A DNA stretch of 5,041 nucleotides from CAZTPJ01 sp964614515 (lineage in GTDB: Bacteria; Planctomycetota; Phycisphaerae; Phycisphaerales; UBA1924): the NCBI GenBank assembly GCA_964614515.1, contig CAZTPJ010000133.1, forward strand, positions 1 to 5,041, read 5' to 3'. Shown here in pieces: positions 1 through 5,041 of this stretch (positions are counted from its first letter, which is position 1; each line of letters begins with the position of its first letter). The notes under the pieces were generated by a model. That model worked only from the letters and a program-made list of their open reading frames with translations, made no database searches and was not told the DNA's origin. The position numbers and the translations under genes are program-made.

Positions 1-30
1 GCCGTTCGGCCTTGGCCTCTGAGAGGTGGG

Positions 31-972
31 TCATTCGTCCAACTCCCCGAACGCCTGTGCAGCGAGGGCGAGCACGACCGAATGCGCCGCGTCTCTCAGC
101 ATGGGCACGCGCCGCACGTCGAAGATGAACTCCGTCGCCTTCGAGCGCTTCGCCGGTTTCGACTCGCCGACCTGCCGCAGGAACCCATCACGCACGCCGT
201 TGTCGCGGTACCGGCTGATGCTCATGGCCGCGACCTTGAACGTCTTCCCCAACTTGCGCGTCGGCAGGAAGATCGGACGCGGACCGGTCGTGACCTGGAG
301 CCACCCCGCGAGGCTGATGAATCGTCGGTACGGGTCCGTTCGCTCCGAAAGGACATCATCGTCACCGAATCGGATTGGTTTGGCATCGGCCAGCCGTAGC
401 GCCTCATCGAACGGGCTGCGGCCCAGCGGGCACCGCACGCGGCTCCACGCGAACTCGAACTCGGCACGGGCCGTCTCGCGGTCGAGGCCGAAGTACGCTA
501 GCCATTCATCATCGCCCTGGGGCCAGTCTCGCACGACCGCATCGACCTTGCGGAACGCCGCCTGGCCGGTCAAGCGTTCGAGGTCGCGGCTGATCTTGAC
601 CACGCGGACGAAATCGAACATGCCGGTGGCCCAGTCAGGCCGTTCGTCGTCGTGGAACGCCGCGTAGGCCGCCAGGATGTACTCCCCCATGTCCAGCGTC
701 GGCGGCTCTCCGCTGGCCAACTGGGTCTGCAGACGGGCCAGCAATCTGGCTTGCAGCGGAGGATGGGAGGAACCAGATTTTGCGGCGGAAGCCGCAGTCG
801 TTGTGATTCGGTGTGATTCGGTGTGTTCGTTGTGATTCGGTGTATTCGGTGAGTTCCTGAATTCCTGTGTTCCTGTGTAACACCCTTCGGTTGGGAGGCC
901 GTTGTGGTGCGTTGGTGCCGACGGCGGCGTCTGGTCGCACTGCGGGTCGGGCCGGGGGCGACGCTCACGCAT
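31..972 (-). CDS. Winged-helix protein with disordered N-terminus; candidate replication initiator (313 aa)
   Basis: No named family is recognised with certainty. Residues 1 to about 70 are low complexity, rich in Pro, Arg, Thr, His and Asn, and probably disordered; about 33-59 are encoded by a tandem DNA repeat. Residues 72-210 look like a folded helical domain of unknown role. Residues 233-268 read as a helix-turn-helix (LPTRKLGKTFKV, then SISRYRDNGVRDGFL), followed by a basic loop and the strand ATEFIFDVRRV (279-289), a winged-helix layout with the SxSRYR recognition-helix pattern. The frame is open back to a GTG at 1056, but the ATG at 972 has GGAGG six bases upstream (979-983) while 1056 and the ATG at 993 have no such site, so 972 is preferred. 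The gene follows a primase-helicase and another winged-helix gene after a 207-bp control region. Initiator or transcription regulator are both possible; initiator is inferred from context and the in-gene repeats. Confidence 0.8.
   Translation of the reverse strand: MRERRPRPDPQCDQTPPSAPTHHNGLPTEGCYTGTQEFRNSPNTPNHNEHTESHRITTTAASAAKSGSSHPPLQARLLARLQTQLASGEPPTLDMGEYILAAYAAFHDDERPDWATGMFDFVRVVKISRDLERLTGQAAFRKVDAVVRDWPQGDDEWLAYFGLDRETARAEFEFAWSRVRCPLGRSPFDEALRLADAKPIRFGDDDVLSERTDPYRRFISLAGWLQVTTGPRPIFLPTRKLGKTFKVAAMSISRYRDNGVRDGFLRQVGESKPAKRSKATEFIFDVRRVPMLRDAAHSVVLALAAQAFGELDE
798..878. repeat. Nine-unit tandem array of 8-10 bp elements (iteron-like) inside a CDS
   Basis: On the plus strand nine consecutive units start at 798, 808, 818, 827, 837, 846, 855, 863 and 871. 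The first six follow TCG(G/T)TGTGAT with small variations (10, 10, 9, 10, 9 and 9 bp); the last three follow TCCTGTGT (8, 8 and 8 bp, the first one varying as TCCTGAAT). All units keep TC at the start and TG near the middle and there is no intervening DNA. The array is 38/81 = 47% GC, clearly below its surroundings. Unit length is near one helical turn in the first part, so equivalent bases would fall on nearly the same DNA face. It lies within the N-terminal coding region of the 313-aa gene, where the units are mostly not multiples of three and so do not give a peptide repeat in register. Confidence 0.9.
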
Positions 973-978
973 GGCGGG

Positions 979-983
979 CCTCC
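979..983 (-). promoter_or_regulatory. Shine-Dalgarno site deciding the 972 start
   Basis: The minus strand reads GCGGAGG, then six bases, then ATG at 972-970. It is the only strong ribosome binding site near any of the in-frame starts of the 313-aa gene and argues against the in-frame GTG at 1056 and ATG at 993. Confidence 0.7.
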
Positions 984-1052
984 GCTTCGGCATGGGATGG
1001 GAGGCCGCGCCGATCACCCAAGACTTCCGCTCGCGCCGGCTTGCTTGTGTCT

Positions 1053-1079
1053 GCACGCCCGCACAAAAGCGCGGCGTGC
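1053..1079. other. Imperfect hairpin in the leader of the 313-aa gene
   Basis: GCACGCC (1053-1059) pairs exactly with GGCGTGC (1073-1079), and CGC (1060-1062) with GCG (1069-1071), leaving a one-base bulge (C1072) and a six-base ACAAAA loop. The stem is GC-rich. No run of T follows on either strand, so it is not a canonical intrinsic terminator. If transcription starts near the palindromes upstream, it would fold in the 5' leader about 80 bases before the ATG. Function is unknown. Confidence 0.45.
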
Positions 1080-1101
1080 TTATGGTCCCTTATGGGAGGG
1101 C

Positions 1102-1117
1102 GGACACGGCTGTGTCC
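1102..1117. promoter_or_regulatory. Palindromic putative operator, copy 1
   Basis: GGACACGGCTGTGTCC is a 16-bp near-perfect palindrome: GGACAC and GTGTCC arms around an imperfect GGCT centre. It shares GACAC(A/G)GCTGTGTCC with the copy at 1152-1166. It lies in the noncoding interval upstream of the 313-aa gene, directly beside a weak -10-like AACTAT (minus strand, 1123-1118). Such dyads are typical sites for dimeric HTH proteins; two winged-helix proteins are encoded next to it. Confidence 0.65.
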
Positions 1118-1145
1118 ATAGTTTTGGCGCGGTTTTGACCGGTAA
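1118..1145 (-). promoter_or_regulatory. Weak candidate promoter between the two palindromes
   Basis: On the minus strand TTACCG (1145-1140) and AACTAT (1123-1118) are separated by 16 bases, in a sigma70-like arrangement. The match is poor (three of six bases in the -35). Its position between the two palindromes, upstream of the 313-aa gene, is the main reason to list it. Confidence 0.2.
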
Positions 1146-1151
1146 GGTGGT

Positions 1152-1165
1152 GACACAGCTGTGTC
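1152..1165. promoter_or_regulatory. Palindromic putative operator, copy 2
   Basis: GACACAGCTGTGTC is a perfect 14-bp palindrome. With the following C1166 it matches copy 1 at 14 of 15 positions over GACAC(A/G)GCTGTGTCC. The two dyad centres are 49 bp apart. It begins its noncoding interval 15 bp beyond the stop of the 104-aa winged-helix gene, so it could control the downstream 313-aa gene. It has no loop and no T-run, so it is not a good terminator. Confidence 0.7.
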
Positions 1166-1179
1166 CGGTGTGGTCTGGC

Positions 1180-1494
1180 TCACGGGTTCACCTCGTAGAC
1201 GGCGGTCCCTCGTGTGCTGCCGCCCTGGCGAAGGCGCCGGATCAGGCCGCGCCGGCGCAGCCTGCCGATCACCCTGCCGACCGTCCTGACGCTGCACCCA
1301 GCCCGGCGGGCGATGTCGGTGTAGCCGGTGCTGGCCGTGCCCCGCTTGGTGTCGCGCCAGAGCACAAGCCACACCGCGATGTCGTTACGGCCGAGGCTCG
1401 ACAACGTCCTATCGACGAAGGCGTTGATCTCGGCGAACCGCCCTCGCGTGCGTCGGCGCTTGCCCGCCCGAACGTGTTCTTCGAGCGTGGTCAT
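1180..1494 (-). CDS. Small winged-helix DNA-binding protein (104 aa)
   Basis: The protein has a basic N-terminus (GKRRRTRGRF, residues 11-20), a helix containing FVDRTLSSLGRNDIAVWLVLWRD (about 26-48), then a helix-turn-helix with DIARRAGCSVRTVGRVIGRLRRRGLI at 60-85 and a short wing ending in TAVYEV (97-102). This is the layout of winged-helix domains in plasmid and phage replication or regulatory proteins. The ATG overlaps the TGA of the upstream primase-helicase gene (ATGA at 1494-1491), with GGAG eight bases upstream (1503-1506), implying translational coupling. That pairing suggests the protein acts with the helicase, for example as origin-binding or loading factor, or as repressor of the module; the sequence does not decide between them. 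The two palindromes just downstream are plausible targets. Confidence 0.85.
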   Translation of the reverse strand: MTTLEEHVRAGKRRRTRGRFAEINAFVDRTLSSLGRNDIAVWLVLWRDTKRGTASTGYTDIARRAGCSVRTVGRVIGRLRRRGLIRRLRQGGSTRGTAVYEVNP

Positions 1495-3320
1495 GTACTC
1501 AACTCCGCAAGTGTCAGGTCAGTGACCCGGAACGACTGATGCGGCCGATCGAACTCCAGAACGCGATCGCGGCATTCGCCATAGCGCGCCTTGACGTGCT
1601 TGAGAACGACCGCATTGGGCTGAGCGTCCCCGGAGACCATGAGGAACGCGTCGTCGGCGGCGTACTCCAACTCCGACGAATCGCGGAATGACGCGAGGGT
1701 CAGATCGTCGTAGTTGCTCGCACCACGTTGGCCGCGAGAGCGTGCCACGGCGCTGACAACGATCACGCCGCGACCCTCCATCGCGAGGTCGCGCATCCCC
1801 GACATGATGGCCTCGACCTGGCTGCGACGATCGCTCGGGTGGCCTTCCGCGCCGAGGCCGAATCGCTGGATGTAGTCGCAAACGACCAGATTCGCGCCGA
1901 TGTCGTGGCATGCATCCGTCACGGCAGCCAGGGTGTACGGCCCGCTGAGAAAGCACAGCCGGTCGGCGATCGTGCGCAGTTGGTCAATGCCGCCCTCGAT
2001 TCGCGTGCGTTCACGATCGCTAAGTTCGCGCCGCATGAGGCGCGTGAGATCCATCGGCGAGAGTCTGGCCAGTTGCCGATCCAGCAGGCGGGCTGGTGAC
2101 ATCTCAACGTTCGCGACCAGCGCGCGGACATCCGGATGGCGCAGCAGAATCTCGATGACGATCTGCATCACAAGCGCTGTCTTGCCCGCGCCGGGCGCGC
2201 CGCCGACGAGAAGCACGCGTTCAGGCCCAATCTCCAAGTCGAGGGCGTCGAAGCCGTGACCCCACAGCACCGGCGGCTCGCCGTGGCGCACGTCATCGAT
2301 CCACCGGTTGAGAAGGTCAGATGCTCGTGTGTATGTGGAAGGTGACGACGTGGTGGGTGCGTTGGAGTCCAGCGCGGACGGCATGATCGGCTGGGCGGCA
2401 TCGGCCATCGCTTCGATGCCGACGCGGATGTCCTCACTGTCGCGCGAGTCCATTGCGTCGACGTAATCCGCGATGTCACCGTGCTGCGGTAGATCCGGGA
2501 GTCGAACAATGCAGGCCGAGGTCGCGCCGGCTGCATGCGCGAGCTGAATCACCTCAGCGGCGTAGTCATCACCGGGTGAGTCATTGTCGGGCAGGATCAC
2601 AACGTGCCGATCGCGGAGTGGAGTCCAGTCGCTCTTCTTCGCGCCGTCGCTGCCGTGGGCGCTCGAGGTGGCGACGAGACCGAGGCTGCGGGCCACGTCG
2701 GCGCAACGTTCGCCCTCAACAACGTAAATGCGATCGCCCGGCTGCGTGGCGAGCAGCCCTAGGAGCCCGTACAGTGGCAGCGGTGCAGGTGGATCGCCGA
2801 TGATCCAACCCTCAGACGTTTTGCCGATGGGACGGAAGGTCTTGCGAGGCTTCTCACCATCCTCATTGTGGAACTCGGCAAACCGCACGACAATCAGCCT
2901 TGGTTCGCCAGAGGCATCGGTATACGTCCATCGCGCCGCGGGCTCGCCGTGCTTGCTCTCCAGCACCGCAATCGCGGCATCCGGCGTGTCATATGACTTG
3001 GGCTTCCTTTGACAAGCCGATTTGGACGCTTGCCGAGGTGCATCCGGATGCGATTTGCGCGGTAACCCATCGACGCGTGGCGGCATCAGGTCGGCCATCG
3101 TTAGCCCGATAGCACTCGCGATTCCCTCAGTTGGGCAGCCCCTGTGGCAATGCAGCAAGGCTCGCTCATCTTCGCCCTGACCTATGGACAGCGACGGTGT
3201 ACGGTCGTCGTGGGTAGGACATCGGCAGGCATGTCCATCGCCCGACGGCTTCGGATCGAGTCCATGCGCGCGAAGCGCCGCGAGCACACGAGCAACCGGA
3301 GTCGTATCGTCAGCGGGCAT
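1491..3320 (-). CDS. Bifunctional primase-helicase: CHC2-type zinc finger, Toprim, DnaB-like ATPase (609 aa)
   Basis: Predicted to unwind DNA and lay RNA primers at the fork of the element. A zinc finger is visible at C34, H37, C58 and C62 (CPTHDDRTPSLSI, then CHRGC). A Toprim fold follows: YVVEGE with E202, and LPDNDSPG with D245 and D247. A Ser/Thr/Pro-rich linker (about 310-330) leads to a RecA/DnaB-type domain: Walker A GGAPGAGKT (373-381), H1a-like NVEMS (404-408), Walker B LVVCDYIQ (478-485, D482), the sensor-region SFRDSSELEYAADD (544-557) and an arginine-finger-like KHVKARYG (574-581). Domain order and length resemble phage T7 gp4 (566 aa). In the H3 position, where DnaB has SQLNR, the protein has SAVAR (523-527). 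AAGGAG (3328-3333) lies seven bases before the ATG. The gene overlaps the HTH gene upstream by 11 bp and the winged-helix gene downstream by 4 bp, so it sits in one operon. Confidence 0.95.
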   Translation of the reverse strand: MPADDTTPVARVLAALRAHGLDPKPSGDGHACRCPTHDDRTPSLSIGQGEDERALLHCHRGCPTEGIASAIGLTMADLMPPRVDGLPRKSHPDAPRQASKSACQRKPKSYDTPDAAIAVLESKHGEPAARWTYTDASGEPRLIVVRFAEFHNEDGEKPRKTFRPIGKTSEGWIIGDPPAPLPLYGLLGLLATQPGDRIYVVEGERCADVARSLGLVATSSAHGSDGAKKSDWTPLRDRHVVILPDNDSPGDDYAAEVIQLAHAAGATSACIVRLPDLPQHGDIADYVDAMDSRDSEDIRVGIEAMADAAQPIMPSALDSNAPTTSSPSTYTRASDLLNRWIDDVRHGEPPVLWGHGFDALDLEIGPERVLLVGGAPGAGKTALVMQIVIEILLRHPDVRALVANVEMSPARLLDRQLARLSPMDLTRLMRRELSDRERTRIEGGIDQLRTIADRLCFLSGPYTLAAVTDACHDIGANLVVCDYIQRFGLGAEGHPSDRRSQVEAIMSGMRDLAMEGRGVIVVSAVARSRGQRGASNYDDLTLASFRDSSELEYAADDAFLMVSGDAQPNAVVLKHVKARYGECRDRVLEFDRPHQSFRVTDLTLAELST

Positions 3321-3495
3321 CTCGTGGCTCCTTAGCGAGCATGTGATCGAGTACCCGAGCGTTAATGCGGATCGACCGGCCGATGCGCGTGGCCGGCAGT
3401 TTGCCGTACAGGATCAGCCGGCGCACGGTCGCTTCGCTAACACGCATGTGTGCCGCCACCTCACGGACTGTGTATACCTCCATGCGTTCGCTCAT
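3310..3495 (-). CDS. Excisionase-like / MerR-type helix-turn-helix protein (61 aa)
   Basis: Nearly the whole protein is one HTH domain of the excisionase (HTH_17) type: YTVREVAAHMRVSEATVRRL at 8-27, then YGKLPATRIGRSIRI at 30-44 as turn and wing, then a short helix VLDHML. Members act as recombination directionality factors or as small regulators in phages and integrative elements. The frame is open to an ATG at 3537, but the ATG at 3495 has GGGAG seven bases upstream (3503-3507) and the earlier ATGs do not, so 3495 is chosen. It overlaps the primase-helicase start by 11 bp, and that gene's ribosome binding site lies inside its last codons. No integrase is seen here, so regulator of the replication operon is as likely as excisionase. 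Confidence 0.87.
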   Translation of the reverse strand: MSERMEVYTVREVAAHMRVSEATVRRLILYGKLPATRIGRSIRINARVLDHMLAKEPRDAR

Positions 3496-3685
3496 TTCGA
3501 TTCTCCCGCGGGCGTCCATTCGCGCTGCCGGGATCATCTTCGGACGTGCACTTGGGTGTACGGCGAACCCGTGAGAATGCCGACAGAAAGGGCAAAGACG
3601 CCGCAGCGCCCTCCGTTTCGACTGTTTGGAGGTGTCTCCGGTTGGTTGCGCGTGCGCTCAGAAGGCAAGAGCAATCGCGACCCGC
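3496..3685 (-). other. 190-bp interval without a supported gene
   Basis: The interval separates the 286-aa gene from the HTH gene and would be the place for a promoter of the replication operon, but no convincing -35/-10 pair was found. The frame of the HTH gene stays open upstream to a TGA at 3660-3658, giving 40 codons that include CPFCRHSHGF but lack any ATG, GTG or TTG start before 3537. An 8-bp palindrome CCCGCGGG (3505-3512) overlaps the HTH gene's ribosome binding site. Confidence 0.5.
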
Positions 3686-4546
3686 CTACTCGGCGGCGGA
3701 GGTCCTGTCGGCCCACCTGCGGACCTGCTGTCGTTTCTTGGGAGGCACGGCCAAGAGGATGTGTTCCAAGTCGGCTGTGTATGACCCCTTGGGACCAATT
3801 ACAGGGTACAGTCGATTCCTGATTCGGTCGAGGAGCACGTCCGGCCGCATGTTCGCCGCGTGAGCGGCCTCAGCGATGACAATCGGCCGCTGCATTGGTT
3901 GTACAACTTGAGTAGGTGGGCCATCCCACCCGAGAAGCTCCATCGCCGACTTCAGCCCGCCCGCCGTGGCCTTGAACGATGCTCCAAGGTCACGAAGTCG
4001 TTGTGCGTCTTGCTTGAGCGAGAAGCGAGCAATGGGGACGAACGTATTCAGGTGTTCGAGCAGTCGATCGGCTTCATCCACGTCAGCGCCAATGGCGACG
4101 GACTTGGCCTTGGAACCTGGCGAGTGAGCCTCATCCAGAGCACGAGCGCCGTGCTCCCGCAGTGCCGTTCGGGCACGATCACACGAGTGCCGCCAAGACT
4201 GTGCTAGATACAGAAGGCTGTTGGTCACTTCGTTCGATTCGCATTCGGTAGAGTTGCCAATCGTGTTGAAGTCCGGAGCCGAGCCCATGGGCGAGGGCGC
4301 CGGTTCACCCTTCTCGATTCGATTCTGGATCTCGGCGCGATGCAGCGTCAGCAGAGCGTCGTTGACAAGTCTGCGCGCCTCGGAGCGTTGGGTGTCAAGA
4401 TCCACGAGCATCTCCGCTACGCTCACGCATCCGTGTCCTAGTTGGTCGAGAGCAGTAAAGAGTCGCAGGGCCGGGTGGTTGGCGAGGCGCTTCCGATGTG
4501 AGGACGATGCCTTCCCTTGCCGCACTCTCTTGTTCTTCTTCGCCAT
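3686..4546 (-). CDS. Basic protein of unknown function (286 aa)
   Basis: Not recognised. The N-terminus is strongly basic (MAKKNKRVRQGK, then SSHRKR), which fits nucleic acid binding. Residues 24-75 and 105-205 look helical, with heptad-like stretches but no clear coiled coil; 80-100 is a Pro/Ser/Gly-rich linker. Near the end, EAAHAANMRPDVLLDRIRNR at 226-245 followed by LYPVIGPKGSYTADLEHILL (246-265) loosely resembles an excisionase-type HTH, but this is weak. No signal peptide or membrane segment is seen. The frame continues upstream to a TTG at 4585 and an ATG at 4576, but the ATG at 4546 has GGAGG four bases upstream (4551-4555). It starts 19 bp after the stop of the preceding gene, so both are probably co-transcribed. 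Confidence 0.8.
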   Translation of the reverse strand: MAKKNKRVRQGKASSSHRKRLANHPALRLFTALDQLGHGCVSVAEMLVDLDTQRSEARRLVNDALLTLHRAEIQNRIEKGEPAPSPMGSAPDFNTIGNSTECESNEVTNSLLYLAQSWRHSCDRARTALREHGARALDEAHSPGSKAKSVAIGADVDEADRLLEHLNTFVPIARFSLKQDAQRLRDLGASFKATAGGLKSAMELLGWDGPPTQVVQPMQRPIVIAEAAHAANMRPDVLLDRIRNRLYPVIGPKGSYTADLEHILLAVPPKKRQQVRRWADRTSAAE

Positions 4547-4565
4547 GCGCCCTCCAAGCAGTCGT

Positions 4566-5041
4566 TCATGAGCCATCAGGAACAAGCCCCGCGGTGCTGG
4601 TTAGCCGCCGGATCGTTGCCCTGCGCATGGCCTCGCGCCTGACGGAGTTGACAGAATCGATGGCCGCTTGCGTCAGGAGTGAGGCTCCAACTGGTAACGA
4701 TGTCACACAATAAGCCCCGCGAAATGGAAGCGGTTGACCTCTGACCTGCTCCGCCCAAGCCAAACTCTCCGGCGTGTCGATCAACCACAGGCACATGTAG
4801 GCATCGGTATGAACCGCCTTCAATTGCTTCCAGATGCATCGATATCGAAACTCACCAGCCCAGGCCGTGATGCCATCCCAGGTATCAGTCCGTATCGCGC
4901 CCTCGACGCTGGCCAAGATGAGGCCGCTCAGATGTTCACTTTCCCTGAACTGGATCTCGATGGCTACATTGGAGGATGGGCTAAACGTCGGCGCTGGCAG
5001 CAGAAGGACGCCACGCGGGTGAGTGGCCAGTGGCTCCGAAT
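4566..5041 (-). CDS. Protein of unknown function, 5' end outside the window
   Basis: Not recognised. The frame has no stop from 4566 to the window edge, and no ATG or GTG occurs in the visible part, so the true start lies beyond 5041. The nearest in-frame start-like codon, a TTG at 4916, would cut the protein in the middle of a run of well-formed sequence (VAIEIQFRESEHLSGLI just before it) and has no ribosome binding site. 157 complete residues are visible. Features are hydrophobic strand-like stretches (GVLLLP; YMCLWLID; GAYCVTSLPVG) and a basic helical tail (RREAMRRATIRRL). Strand-helix alternation suggests a soluble alpha/beta protein. No catalytic motif is identified. Confidence 0.75.
   Translation of the reverse strand, partial: SEPLATHPRGVLLLPAPTFSPSSNVAIEIQFRESEHLSGLILASVEGAIRTDTWDGITAWAGEFRYRCIWKQLKAVHTDAYMCLWLIDTPESLAWAEQVRGQPLPFRGAYCVTSLPVGASLLTQAAIDSVNSVRREAMRRATIRRLTSTAGLVPDGS

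Noticed and set aside
16..26. Small inverted repeat CCTCT-G-AGAGG just after the stop of the 313-aa gene
   Set aside because: Only five pairs with a one-base centre, which cannot form a stable hairpin, and no T-run; the window ends too soon to judge a terminator.
26..667. Long plus-strand open frame (213 codons) opposite the 313-aa gene
   Set aside because: Composition is Ser/Arg-rich antisense shadow, there is no domain, and the minus-strand frame has a recognisable winged helix and a good ribosome binding site.
798..878. CRISPR array
   Set aside because: Units are 8-10 bp with no spacers between them, far from the repeat-spacer layout of CRISPR.
973..1056. N-terminal extension of the 313-aa gene from the GTG at 1056
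   Set aside because: No Shine-Dalgarno before 1056 and the GTG is buried in a hairpin; the ATG at 972 has GGAGG at ideal spacing. Not excluded entirely.
1152..1165. Intrinsic terminator for the 104-aa gene
   Set aside because: Perfect palindrome without loop bases and without a following T-run.
904..1539. Plus-strand open frame of 211 codons
   Set aside because: It runs through the palindromic control region and opposite the 104-aa HTH gene; Ala/Arg/Pro-rich, as expected for antisense of GC-rich coding DNA.
2988..2997. Perfect 10-bp palindrome GTCATATGAC inside the primase-helicase gene
   Set aside because: Single short palindrome within well-conserved-looking coding sequence; chance occurrence is expected in a window of this size.
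3534..3716. Minus-strand 60-codon frame with GTG start overlapping the end of the 286-aa gene
   Set aside because: No good ribosome binding site, no recognisable domain, overlaps a better-supported gene; the Cys/Gly-rich tail is only the neighbouring frame of the gap.
3184..3822. Plus-strand open frame of 212 codons spanning the 190-bp gap
   Set aside because: Mostly antisense to the primase-helicase start, the HTH gene and the 286-aa gene; no domain or ribosome binding site evidence.

Overview
The window reads as part of a mobile or extrachromosomal element (prophage, phage-plasmid, satellite or integrative element) from a GC-rich bacterium. Every supported gene lies on the minus strand and the genes are packed as in a phage replication module. 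The centrepiece is a bifunctional zinc-finger/Toprim/DnaB-type primase-helicase, preceded by a small excisionase-type helix-turn-helix protein and followed by a winged-helix protein. No integrase, capsid, terminase or rRNA/tRNA gene is visible, so the type of element cannot be fixed from this window. The host lineage is also not determinable; a planctomycete-like background is only an impression from GC content and from the low-complexity, repeat-coded protein segment.

Reading in the direction of transcription (high to low coordinates): (1) 5041-4566, the 3' part of an unrecognised gene whose frame stays open to the window edge; (2) 4546-3686, an unrecognised basic protein of 286 aa; (3) a 190-bp gap without a supported gene; (4) 3495-3310, a 61-aa MerR/excisionase-like HTH protein; (5) 3320-1491, the 609-aa primase-helicase, overlapping gene 4 by 11 bp; (6) 1494-1180, a 104-aa winged-helix protein coupled to gene 5 by an ATGA overlap; (7) a 207-bp control region (1179-973) with two near-identical palindromes and an imperfect hairpin; (8) 972-31, a 313-aa protein with a disordered N-terminus and a C-terminal winged helix.

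The most notable structure is a nine-unit tandem array of 8-10 bp elements (798-878) inside the coding sequence of gene 8. The units are not multiples of three, so the array does not encode a repeating peptide; it looks like a DNA-level signal. Together with a downstream DNA-binding domain in the same gene, twin palindromes upstream and the neighbouring primase-helicase, this suggests a compact replicon in which an initiator gene carries its own iterons, as in lambda O. That is a hypothesis; no replication function is shown by the sequence itself.

Several starts were placed by Shine-Dalgarno evidence rather than by longest frame: 972 (not the GTG at 1056), 3495 (not 3537) and 4546 (not the TTG at 4585).
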